A model generated the notes under the pieces. That model had not been told where the DNA came from and did not search any database. It worked only from the letters and a program-made list of their open reading frames with translations. Below, in pieces: positions 1 through 5,104 of a stretch of 5,104 nt of DNA. Numbering within the stretch: position 1 is the stretch's first letter; each line of letters opens with the position of its first letter. Origin of the DNA: Ignavibacteria bacterium (lineage in GTDB: Bacteria; Bacteroidota; Ignavibacteria; Tepidaquicellales; OLB5); contig JAPUEV010000388.1 in NCBI GenBank assembly GCA_027492415.1, positions 1 through 5,104 on the forward strand, read 5' to 3'. Position numbers and translations under genes: made by a program.

Positions 1-9
1 ATAATATTT

Positions 10-17
10 TATATTTG
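10..17 (+). promoter_or_regulatory. Candidate Bacteroidota-type -7 promoter element for the response regulator
   Basis: The octamer TATATTTG matches the Bacteroidota -7 consensus TAnnTTTG exactly and lies 70 bp before the start codon at 88. The partner -33 TTTG box would fall left of the window, so only half of the promoter can be checked. In AT-rich DNA such an octamer also arises by chance, so this is a candidate only. Confidence 0.3.
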
Positions 18-46
18 TCATAGATTTAGACAAGGATTATTTGTAA

Positions 47-59
47 TATTGGAACAATA
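47..59. promoter_or_regulatory. Short inverted repeat upstream of the response regulator
   Basis: TATTG and CAATA flank the spacer GAA, giving a 13-bp dyad that ends 28 bp before the ATG at 88. It would lie in the leader if the promoter element at 10-17 is real. It could be an operator half-site pair or a weak RNA hairpin. It is short enough to be chance. Confidence 0.15.
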
Positions 60-87
60 CATAATACAGAAATCTTAAATACCCAAT

Positions 88-453
88 ATGGCCAGTCATA
101 AAATTGCCGTTGTTGAAGATGAAGGTATCGTGGCAATGGATATCAGTAAATGCCTTACCTCATTAGGTTATGAAGTATCGTTCGTTTCTGATTCCGGCGA
201 AAAAGTCCTTGAAATTTTCGAAGATTCACAGCCTGAGCTTATTTTAATGGATGTTGAGCTTAAAGGTAAGCTGAACGGGCTAGATACTGCGAGGATATTG
301 AAAGAAAAATATAAGGTGCATGTAGTGTTTTTAACAGCCTTTGAAGATGAAAATACTCTGAAAAGGATAGGGGACCTCAGCTCTGACGGTTACCTGGTTA
401 AGCCCTTTGAAGATGAACAGCTGGAAGCTACCTTAAAAAAAATACTCGGCTGA
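88..453 (+). CDS. Single-domain response regulator (CheY-like receiver)
   Basis: This is a cytoplasmic phospho-receiver of 121 residues made of one REC domain with no output domain. The acidic pocket is E10-D11-E12, the phospho-acceptor is D55 (in LILMDVEL), the switch Thr is T83 and the conserved Lys is K105 followed by Pro-Phe, so every catalytic residue is present. The VEDE opening and the LKGKLNGLDTA stretch after D55 resemble receivers that often partner histidine kinases with PAS domains. As a lone receiver it would act by protein-protein contact or as a phosphorelay intermediate. An in-frame TAA at 76-78 fixes the start at the only sensible ATG. No Shine-Dalgarno sequence is visible. 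No histidine kinase lies in the window, so its partner is unknown. It converges on the propeller lipoprotein gene with an 18-bp gap. Confidence 0.93.
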   Translation: MASHKIAVVEDEGIVAMDISKCLTSLGYEVSFVSDSGEKVLEIFEDSQPELILMDVELKGKLNGLDTARILKEKYKVHVVFLTAFEDENTLKRIGDLSSDGYLVKPFEDEQLEATLKKILG

Positions 454-471
454 TACCCGTTTTAAAACTGA

Positions 472-1476
472 TCAATCACCCCCGGCAGTTGTTTTTAGGA
501 TCTCGCCATATGACCCGACGATCCATCCTGTATTGTTATTAATAAAGAACATCCTGGTAAGGTAGCTTTCAGATTCAACATAAACTTTTGTAAAAGATAA
601 ACCGCCATTAAGTGTTTTGTAAAGTGAGCCGTTATCTCCTGTTAGAAATCCGGTCTGCCCGTTAATAAAATATACTGATGAAAATACCTGTGCAGCAGGT
701 GAGCTTAATGTTACCCAGTTTGCTCCCTTATTGGTTGTTTTAATAACTGTGCCAAAAACACCGCAGCAATAGCCGGTATCACCTGATGGAAAATAGACAG
801 AATTCAAAGCACTTGATGTGGAAGTGGTATTCTGCAGCCAGGTGTAACCAAAATCAGATGAAAATAGAACCAATCCATTATCACCGCATACAAATACCTC
901 ACCGTTTGCTTTGCCGGAAATTGAGCTTAGCGTAAGATTTGCCGTACTGTGTGTAACCTGCCAGGAATTACCTCCGTCAGAAGTTGTAATAATAGTCCCG
1001 TTATTGCCTGAAGCAAGTCCTTTATGACCGTTAAAAAACATGACATCGTAAAAATAAGCTGCAGGTGGTGTAACCAGGATACTCCAGTTACTGCCGCCAT
1101 TTACAGTTTTTATTATCTTTCCCTTCGAGCAGGAGGCGTAACCTGTCAGCACGTCGGTAAAGTACATGCTGCTTATGCTGAGTGAATCTACAATCTGTAA
1201 TCTGAACCATACAGAGCCGCCATCAATTGTTTTCAGGAATTTATTTGTATCATTAGGGAAGGAATTCCCTGCAGCAAAACCGGTGAGCTCATTAATAAAA
1301 TAAATACTTTTAAGGTTATTTGTTACTCCGCTTGTCTGCCGTATCCATGTAGATACAGGTACAGGTACTTCGGCAGGGGAATCATCTTTTTTGCATGAAT
1401 AAAAAAACTGTATCAACAGTAATAAAACGAACGGGGCGAATAATTTATTGAATTTCTTATTGCAGAAGTATCTCAT
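472..1476 (-). CDS. Lipoprotein with seven-repeat YCF48/BNR-type beta-propeller
   Basis: This is a predicted lipid-anchored surface or periplasmic protein of 334 residues. A basic N-terminus and hydrophobic stretch (about 12-26) precede F-Y-S-C, with lipidated Cys at 28 followed by KKDD. The rest is a run of Asp-box-like repeats of the YCF48 (HCF136-like) family. The repeat cores are KTIDGGSVW, KTVNGGSNW, TTSDGGNSW, SSDFGYTW, KTTNKGANW, KTLNGGLSF and a final KTTAGGD. The aromatic residue closing each core falls at 90, 131, 172, 213, 254 and 295, exactly 41 apart. The chain stops two residues before the next expected aromatic, while W44 (in TWIRQTSG) can supply it, so a closed seven-bladed ring is likely. 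In photosynthetic organisms the family helps assemble photosystem II. In non-phototrophs its role is mostly unknown, so no specific function or ligand is assigned. A binding or scaffold role is inference. The gene stands alone on its strand. Confidence 0.88.
   Translation of the reverse strand: MRYFCNKKFNKLFAPFVLLLLIQFFYSCKKDDSPAEVPVPVSTWIRQTSGVTNNLKSIYFINELTGFAAGNSFPNDTNKFLKTIDGGSVWFRLQIVDSLSISSMYFTDVLTGYASCSKGKIIKTVNGGSNWSILVTPPAAYFYDVMFFNGHKGLASGNNGTIITTSDGGNSWQVTHSTANLTLSSISGKANGEVFVCGDNGLVLFSSDFGYTWLQNTTSTSSALNSVYFPSGDTGYCCGVFGTVIKTTNKGANWVTLSSPAAQVFSSVYFINGQTGFLTGDNGSLYKTLNGGLSFTKVYVESESYLTRMFFINNNTGWIVGSYGEILKTTAGGD
475..1350 (-). repeat. In-frame 123-bp coding repeats (41-residue propeller repeats)
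   Basis: The repeats lie inside the lipoprotein gene and are conserved as protein rather than as DNA. The recurring pattern is a hydrophobic S-x-Y/F-F strand, then TG(F/Y)xxG, then an Asp-box-like K-T-x-x-G-G-x-x-W turn. The spacing between equivalent aromatic residues is constant at 41 codons from residue 90 to 295. The first unit is five residues longer (W44 to W90). Confidence 0.8.
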
Positions 1477-1569
1477 TTATCTTTGTAAATTACTCAATTC
1501 AGTGCTAAAATTCAATTTATATAAGCCTTTTATAATAATTATTTTTAACAGAACATTGTTTAAAGTTTG

Positions 1570-1601
1570 CTTGTTTAATTAATGAATAATGAATATATTT
1601 A
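1570..1601 (+). promoter_or_regulatory. Candidate promoter of the calcium-loop protein gene
   Basis: CTTG at 1570-1573 and TATATTTA at 1594-1601 (seven of eight to TAnnTTTG) are separated by 20 bp, the usual Bacteroidota spacing. The ATG at 1634 lies 32 bp further on. The surrounding spacer is so AT-rich that chance matches are expected. It also includes a two-copy 7-bp tandem repeat AATGAAT at 1581-1594, which probably has no meaning. Confidence 0.28.
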
Positions 1602-1633
1602 AAAAATAATTTTAAAATAATTATACATTTAAA

Positions 1634-2152
1634 ATGAAAACATTAATTTTGATTTTATTTTCATTCCTGTTAATTTCTGTTTCATTAAAAGCAGATCCAT
1701 CAGGCAGCCTGATGACAAAAGACCAGATAAAAAAATTATCCGGCTCATACCTGGAAGGTAAGCTGGATTTTGAAAATCCGGTGCTGGTTGATGTAGATAA
1801 AGACGGGGATTTTGACGCTTTGAAATTTGACAATGGAAATGTAGAGTATTATAAGAACGTTGGTACACAGGAAAATCCTTCATTTGTGCTGGAAAATAAG
1901 AACTACGAAAAGTATGACAGGGCATTTTTTGTTGACCCTAAAATGCCGTACCCGATATTTTTTGCTGATAAAGACGGCGATGGTGATCTTGACCTGTTTG
2001 TAATTAAAGATAAGGAATATAATAAGCAGCAGCAGAAATTTGACTATAAGGTTTCAAGCGCAGAAAATTCAATGGGTCTTGATACCGGTACTCTAATTAC
2101 CATTATACTTGTACTGGTTATTGTATTGCTTGTACTTGCTATACTTCATTAA
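1634..2152 (+). CDS. Small exported protein with two VCBS/FG-GAP-like calcium loops and a C-terminal membrane segment
   Basis: This 172-residue protein starts with a signal peptide (about 1-20, likely cut after SLKA). Two Asp-rich loops follow the D-x-D-x-D-G-D-x-D pattern: D53 to D61 and D112 to D120. They lie 59 residues apart, the usual length of one VCBS/FG-GAP propeller blade. After the first loop comes a pattern typical of VCBS repeats (NGNVEYYKNVGT, then NPSF), so these are taken as VCBS-like repeats rather than dockerin or EF-hand. Such loops bind calcium in known members. Residues about 153-171 are a strong hydrophobic helix ending one residue before the C-terminus, which suggests a type I anchor with the repeats outside the cytoplasmic membrane. 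Two repeats are too few for a closed propeller, so this may be a remnant, an oligomer or a compact variant. The start ATG directly precedes the signal peptide; no Shine-Dalgarno is seen. Function is unknown. Confidence 0.85.
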   Translation: MKTLILILFSFLLISVSLKADPSGSLMTKDQIKKLSGSYLEGKLDFENPVLVDVDKDGDFDALKFDNGNVEYYKNVGTQENPSFVLENKNYEKYDRAFFVDPKMPYPIFFADKDGDGDLDLFVIKDKEYNKQQQKFDYKVSSAENSMGLDTGTLITIILVLVIVLLVLAILH

Positions 2153-2176
2153 AATATTTATATCTATATAAAATAA

Positions 2177-2200
2177 AAAAGGGAGCATATGCTCCCTTTT
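2177..2200. terminator. Bidirectional intrinsic terminator between convergent genes
   Basis: A perfect 24-bp palindrome has arms AAAAGGGAGCAT and ATGCTCCCTTTT. It forms a GC-rich hairpin (GGGAGC/GCTCCC) with a CATATG-centred loop, flanked by an A tract on the left and a T tract on the right. It therefore reads as a rho-independent terminator on both strands. It lies 24 bp after the stop of the 1634-2152 gene and 18 bp beyond the stop of the opposing 2219-2641 gene. Confidence 0.9.
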
Positions 2201-2218
2201 GTTTTAGTTTTTGGTTTA

Positions 2219-2641
2219 TTATTCAATTATAACAAGTGAGCTTTCCTCAACATCCGCTGCTGAAAGAACACAGGTATATTTTCCTTTTTCCATATTAGCG
2301 GGGTTTATATTAATTTCATATGTTCCTGCCTGTAGATTGTTATAAATGTACGTTCTTACCAGGTTTTTATTCCCGTCATATATGCCAACTTTAACAAATG
2401 ATACCTCCGGGAGGTCAAATTTTATTACATTATTAGAGCTTTGATATATCCTGTAGTTTGTATGAAGCTTAACAGAGCTTTCCTTACCTGCAATTGAACC
2501 ATCAGGGAAATTGACCTCTTTAAATGATTGTGAAAATAGTATGTTTGAATTTGCTAATATTATCAAAGCAAGCATCATAGCCAATGCTACAATAATATTA
2601 AATTTTTGGAGTGTGCTTTGTTTTTTCTCGTAATTTGACAT
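2219..2641 (-). CDS. Small exported protein made of a type IX sorting-domain/FlgD-Ig-like fold
   Basis: This 140-residue protein has a basic N-region, a hydrophobic helix (about 14-31) and a likely signal peptidase site near ILFSQ-S (residue 38). It could instead stay as a single-pass anchor. After a short linker, residues about 62-140 follow the order of strands and turns of the type IX secretion type A C-terminal sorting domain and the related FlgD Ig-like fold. The landmarks are IKFDLPE (73-79), FVKVGIYD (82-89), LQAGTYEI (103-110), MEKGKYTCVL (117-126) and a hydrophobic end, SLVIIE. The usual opening YPNPF motif is absent; TNYRIYQSSN stands there instead. In cargo proteins this domain sits at the end of a large enzyme or adhesin, yet here it is almost the whole mature protein. 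Function is unknown. The start at 2641 is preferred because the later Met22/23 would leave no charged N-region. Confidence 0.82.
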   Translation of the reverse strand: MSNYEKKQSTLQKFNIIVALAMMLALIILANSNILFSQSFKEVNFPDGSIAGKESSVKLHTNYRIYQSSNNVIKFDLPEVSFVKVGIYDGNKNLVRTYIYNNLQAGTYEININPANMEKGKYTCVLSAADVEESSLVIIE

Positions 2642-2683
2642 TTTTTGTAATCCCCTATATTTTAATTAGCTGATATTACTACG

Positions 2684-2715
2684 TAAAAATATGATACTTC
2701 TAGCTAGTCATCAAT
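2684..2715 (-). promoter_or_regulatory. Candidate promoter of the sorting-domain-like protein gene
   Basis: Read on the minus strand, ATTG (2715-2712), a 20-bp spacer and TATTTTTA (2691-2684, seven of eight to TAnnTTTG) resemble a Bacteroidota promoter. The -33 box shares two bases with the edge of the dyad at 2714-2731. The -7 box ends 42 bp before the start codon. The AT-rich context limits confidence. Confidence 0.3.
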
Positions 2716-2731
2716 ACCTGATATTAGGTAT
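2714..2731. promoter_or_regulatory. 18-bp near-perfect dyad, possible operator
   Basis: ATACCT and AGGTAT flank a GATATT centre whose inner ATAT is also symmetric, so only one base pair (2720/2725) breaks the palindrome. It lies between the divergent 2219-2641 gene and proS and touches the candidate -33 box of the former. Length and symmetry suit a homodimeric regulator. No T tract follows, so a terminator is unlikely. No cognate regulator is visible in the window. Confidence 0.35.
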
Positions 2732-2765
2732 AGTGTTGTTAAGTCTGTTGTTTATAGTGAAATTC

Positions 2766-2797
2766 ATTGAAAAATTTGCTTATTTTAACTATTATTG
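2766..2797 (+). promoter_or_regulatory. Candidate promoter of proS
   Basis: ATTG (2766-2769) and TATTATTG (2790-2797, seven of eight to TAnnTTTG) are 20 bp apart. Transcription would then start close to 2804, giving a very short leader that still includes the AGGA ribosome-binding motif at 2807-2810. The leader is so short that an upstream start remains possible. Confidence 0.25.
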
Positions 2798-2806
2798 TAA
2801 AAAATC

Positions 2807-2810
2807 AGGA
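2807..2810 (+). promoter_or_regulatory. Shine-Dalgarno-like site of proS
   Basis: AGGA lies seven bases before the ATG at 2818. It is the only convincing Shine-Dalgarno-like motif in front of a gene in this window, and it supports the chosen proS start. Confidence 0.5.
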
Positions 2811-2817
2811 TAAATAA

Positions 2818-4542
2818 ATGAAATTCTCACAATACTTTTTACCTACATTAAAAGAAGTGCCTTCAGATGCGGTAATTCCTTCGCATATTTTAATGATAAG
2901 ATCAGGCATGATAAGGCAGCTTACGTCCGGGGTATATTCATATTTACCGCTGGGTTTGAGGGTTTTTAAAAAGGTGGAAAAGATTGTAAGAGAAGAAATG
3001 AACGCTATTGGCGGCTGTGAATTTTATTTACCTGCGCTTTCACCAAATGAGCTGTGGGCTGAAACAGGCAGGCTTGAAGATTACGGCGATGATATTTTCA
3101 GGATTAAGAACAGGGAGCTTGTTCTTGCCCCCACACATGAAGAAGTATTCACATCCATAGCCAAACCAAACCTGATATCATACAAAAACCTGCCACAGAT
3201 ATGGTACCAGATACAGACAAAATTCCGCAATGAGCAGCGTCCAAGAGGGGGAGTTTTGCGCGGAAGACAATTTACAATGAAGGATGCATATTCATTTGAC
3301 GCAACATGGGAAGGGCTGGATGAATCATACGCTAAACATGCCCAGGCATACAGGAACATTTTTACCAGGGCAGGATTGAAGTTTTTCACAGTTTCCGCAT
3401 TCAGCGGTGCAATGGGCGGCAGTGAGTCAGAAGAGTTCATGGTTGAAGCCGATGCAGGTGAAGATACTGTTGTATTAAGCAGCGACAATTCATACGCCTC
3501 AAACATAGAAGTTGCTACTTCATATGTTGAAAAGGTAAACAGAACAAATTCTGATCTTCCTTTTGAAGAATTCCACACGCCGAATATTAAGAGCATTGAT
3601 GAGCTTGCGGGTTTCCTTGGTATTACAGATAGATCAAGGCTTGCAAAATCGAGGTTATTTGTAGTGCCTTCAAAAACAGAAAAGAAAAAAGATGAATATG
3701 TGCTTGCGCTTGTTTGCGGAGATGACGAAGTGAGCGAAACTAAGCTTGCAGGCCTCTACCCGGGCATAAGAGCCGGGCATCCTGAGGAATTGATGGATAT
3801 TGCAGGAGCAGATGCAGGTTCAATAGGTCCGGTAAACTTTAAGAATAAAGATATAAAAATAATAGCTGATAACAGGCTGCAGGATGCTGATGAGCTTGTG
3901 AGCGGCGCGTGTAAGAATGACTACCATATAAAAAATATCGACCTGAAGCGTGACGTTAAGGGAATTATTTATAATGATATAAGAACAGTAAAAGATGGAG
4001 AAGAAACCACTGACAGGAAGCAAAAATTAAGAATGACCAAGGCTGTTGAAGTAGGCCACATATTCAAGCTGGGCACAAGGTATGCAGAAGCACTTGGCGC
4101 AAAATACCTTGATGTTAACGGCAAGGATAATGTGATTATAATGGGAAGTTATGGCATTGGGATCGAAAGGATTGCAGCAGCTTATATTGAGCAGAACCAT
4201 GATAAAGATGGTATAATATGGAACGGCGAAATTGCGCCGTTTAATATCCATTTAATCAGTGTTAACAAGAAGTCAGATAATATAAAAGCCGCCGCAGGTA
4301 AGCTTTATGATGAGCTTGAAGCAAAAGGGTATGAAGTGCTCTTTGATGACAGGGATGATATCAGCCCCGGCTTTAAATTTAAAGATGCTGACCTGATTGG
4401 TATTCCGTTACAGCTGGTAGTAAGCGATAAGAACTTGAAAAATGATGAAATTGAAGTAAAAATCAGGAGAACAGGCGAGCGTATTATGGTAAAATATTCA
4501 GATATTCTAAATAGACTACCAAATTTAATGGAAAAGTTATAA
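2818..4542 (+). CDS. proS: Prolyl-tRNA synthetase, bacterial long form with editing domain
   Basis: This class II aminoacyl-tRNA synthetase attaches proline to tRNA-Pro in the cytoplasm, using ATP. At 574 residues it matches the long bacterial type (E. coli about 572). Motif 1 spans the region around GLRVFKKVEKIVREEM (46-61). The proline and ATP site includes APTHEE (104-109). Motif 2 is FRNEQRPRGGVLRGRQF (136-152) followed by MKDAYSFD. Motif 3 is GSYGIGIERIAAAYIEQN (443-460). Between motifs 2 and 3 (about 224-405) lies the insertion (INS) domain that deacylates Ala-tRNA-Pro. It keeps GSIGPVNF (334-341) and a Lys at 277 that aligns by eye with the editing-site lysine of E. coli (K279). EVGHIFKLGTRYAEAL (411-426) restarts the catalytic core, and the C-terminal anticodon-binding domain covers about 473-574. 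The N-terminus MKFSQYFLPTLKEVPSDA aligns with other family members from its first residue, which supports the start. The gene appears intact. Confidence 0.97.
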   Translation: MKFSQYFLPTLKEVPSDAVIPSHILMIRSGMIRQLTSGVYSYLPLGLRVFKKVEKIVREEMNAIGGCEFYLPALSPNELWAETGRLEDYGDDIFRIKNRELVLAPTHEEVFTSIAKPNLISYKNLPQIWYQIQTKFRNEQRPRGGVLRGRQFTMKDAYSFDATWEGLDESYAKHAQAYRNIFTRAGLKFFTVSAFSGAMGGSESEEFMVEADAGEDTVVLSSDNSYASNIEVATSYVEKVNRTNSDLPFEEFHTPNIKSIDELAGFLGITDRSRLAKSRLFVVPSKTEKKKDEYVLALVCGDDEVSETKLAGLYPGIRAGHPEELMDIAGADAGSIGPVNFKNKDIKIIADNRLQDADELVSGACKNDYHIKNIDLKRDVKGIIYNDIRTVKDGEETTDRKQKLRMTKAVEVGHIFKLGTRYAEALGAKYLDVNGKDNVIIMGSYGIGIERIAAAYIEQNHDKDGIIWNGEIAPFNIHLISVNKKSDNIKAAAGKLYDELEAKGYEVLFDDRDDISPGFKFKDADLIGIPLQLVVSDKNLKNDEIEVKIRRTGERIMVKYSDILNRLPNLMEKL

Positions 4543-4634
4543 ATTGTGCTTATAAATTAATGACATTTCTAAACTTCAATTCTTAAAAATATAGCATAGT
4601 TTTTACCATTCTTTTTTGAACTAAACTAATTTAT

Positions 4635-5104
4635 TTGGGCTTAAGACTTTCTAACAGGCAATTGTTTTTGTATGGGCTTGTTATAATATTGGCAGGCATT
4701 GCTATAGGCAGTATCAGCCTTACTTATCCATTTGGCAGAGACCAGGCATTCTACGCTTATGCCGGCAAGCTGCTGCTGGAAGGAAAGATGAGCTACTTAA
4801 ATGTGTTTGATCTTAAGCCGCCCGGTTCTCATTTATTTTTCGCATTTTCAGATCTGATTCTTGGCAGCTCAATGTTCAGCTACAGGATTTTTGATATGAT
4901 CTGGCAGAGTGCCACAGCATTTGTTCTATTCCTGCTGTCATTTAAGCTAACCGGCAAAAAAAATCTCTCTCTTATTTCATCATTATTATACCTGCTGCTG
5001 TACTACAGGCTTGATTACTGGCATACTTTGCAGGCAGATGGTATGCTGAACCTGCCGTTTGCAATTACAATTCTTCTTTTAGATTCAAGCTATTTTGAAC
5101 ATTC
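4635..5104 (+). CDS. Multi-pass membrane glycosyltransferase, ArnT/PMT (GT39-like, GT-C fold), 3' end outside window
   Basis: The open frame follows an in-frame TGA at 4617-4619 and runs off the right edge; 156 codons are visible from a TTG at 4635. Expected order for GT-C enzymes is present. A first transmembrane helix (about 11-30) is followed by a periplasmic loop with PFGRDQAFYAYAGKLLLEGK (32-51), where D36 fits the catalytic acidic residue. Then come FDLKPPGSHLFF (58-69) and further hydrophobic helices (about 92-103, 111-124, 138-149), with LQADGMLNLPF (132-142) resembling the family's second conserved region. Such enzymes move sugars from a polyprenyl-phosphate carrier to lipid or protein on the outer face of the cytoplasmic membrane; the acceptor here is unknown. 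The first in-frame ATG (4788, codon 52) would delete helix 1 and D36, so an upstream non-ATG start is required. TTG at 4635 is preferred; TTG at 4662 or 4668 is possible. It follows proS by 92 bp on the same strand, and cotranscription is possible. Confidence 0.85.
   Translation, partial: MGLRLSNRQLFLYGLVIILAGIAIGSISLTYPFGRDQAFYAYAGKLLLEGKMSYLNVFDLKPPGSHLFFAFSDLILGSSMFSYRIFDMIWQSATAFVLFLLSFKLTGKKNLSLISSLLYLLLYYRLDYWHTLQADGMLNLPFAITILLLDSSYFEH

Noticed and set aside
459..496. Palindrome GTTTTAAAAC (459-468) and a possible AACTG/CAGTT stem (466-470, 486-490) before a T tract, considered as a terminator of the response regulator
   Set aside because: The stem has only five base pairs and a long loop, and the palindrome is nearly all A and T. 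Neither is stable enough to call.
1500..1633. AT-rich inverted stretches around AATAATTATT in the divergent spacer
   Set aside because: The partial symmetry is what low-complexity A/T sequence gives by chance, and no clean arms could be drawn.
1621..1925. Two minus-strand frames opposite the calcium-loop protein gene
   Set aside because: They overlap a gene with a clear signal peptide and calcium loops, and overlap each other in different frames.
1796..1977. Exact 11-base repeat GATAAAGACGG at 1796-1806 and 1967-1977 as a DNA repeat
   Set aside because: It encodes Asp-Lys-Asp-Gly in both calcium loops but in shifted positions relative to the motif. Shared codon use explains it.
3081..3596. 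171-codon open frame on the minus strand inside proS
   Set aside because: It lies wholly opposite the conserved motif 2 to editing-domain region of proS, and its translation shows no recognisable domain. It is a shadow frame.
3820..4251. Two short minus-strand frames (3820-4023, 4027-4251) opposite proS
   Set aside because: They overlap conserved proS sequence completely, and their products look like reverse translations without domain features.
4543..4634. Terminator or RNA element between proS and the glycosyltransferase
   Set aside because: The best symmetry (AAAAA to TTTTT around 4585-4604) pairs only A with T and breaks after five pairs. No GC stem is present.
4672..4686. ATG at 4672 as the glycosyltransferase start
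   Set aside because: It is in another frame and meets a TAA after four codons.

Overview
This AT-rich window carries five complete protein-coding genes and one gene cut by the right edge. The family content points to the Bacteroidota/Ignavibacteriota/Chlorobiota side of the bacterial tree. It includes a lipoprotein with a Cys-Lys-Lys-Asp-Asp start, a YCF48-type propeller, a VCBS/FG-GAP-type calcium-loop protein and a domain resembling a type IX secretion C-terminal sorting domain. Most starts lack a Shine-Dalgarno sequence, and several upstream regions hold candidates for the Bacteroidota promoter pattern (TTTG, about 20 bp, TAnnTTTG). I cannot name genus or species; an Ignavibacteria-like lineage is my best guess.

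Layout, left to right. A single-domain response regulator (88-453, +) converges with an 18-bp gap on a seven-repeat beta-propeller lipoprotein (472-1476, -). A 157-bp, very AT-rich divergent spacer follows. Next is a small secreted, probably membrane-anchored protein with two calcium-loop repeats (1634-2152, +). A perfect 24-bp palindromic bidirectional terminator (2177-2200) separates it from a convergent small exported protein that is nearly all sorting-domain-like fold (2219-2641, -). A 176-bp divergent spacer with an 18-bp near-perfect dyad leads to proS, a full-length bacterial prolyl-tRNA synthetase with an editing domain (2818-4542, +). After 92 bp a multi-pass membrane protein of the ArnT/PMT glycosyltransferase type begins, probably at a TTG codon, and runs off the window (4635-5104, +).

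The genes do not form one obvious pathway. Three consecutive genes (472-2641) encode exported or surface proteins, the right end has a housekeeping gene followed by an envelope glycosyltransferase, and the left end has an orphan signalling receiver. No CRISPR array, mobile element, tRNA or rRNA was seen. I do not see a clearly new multi-gene system. The most unusual items are the stand-alone sorting-domain-like protein, the two-repeat calcium-loop protein with a C-terminal membrane segment, and the exact 41-residue propeller periodicity.
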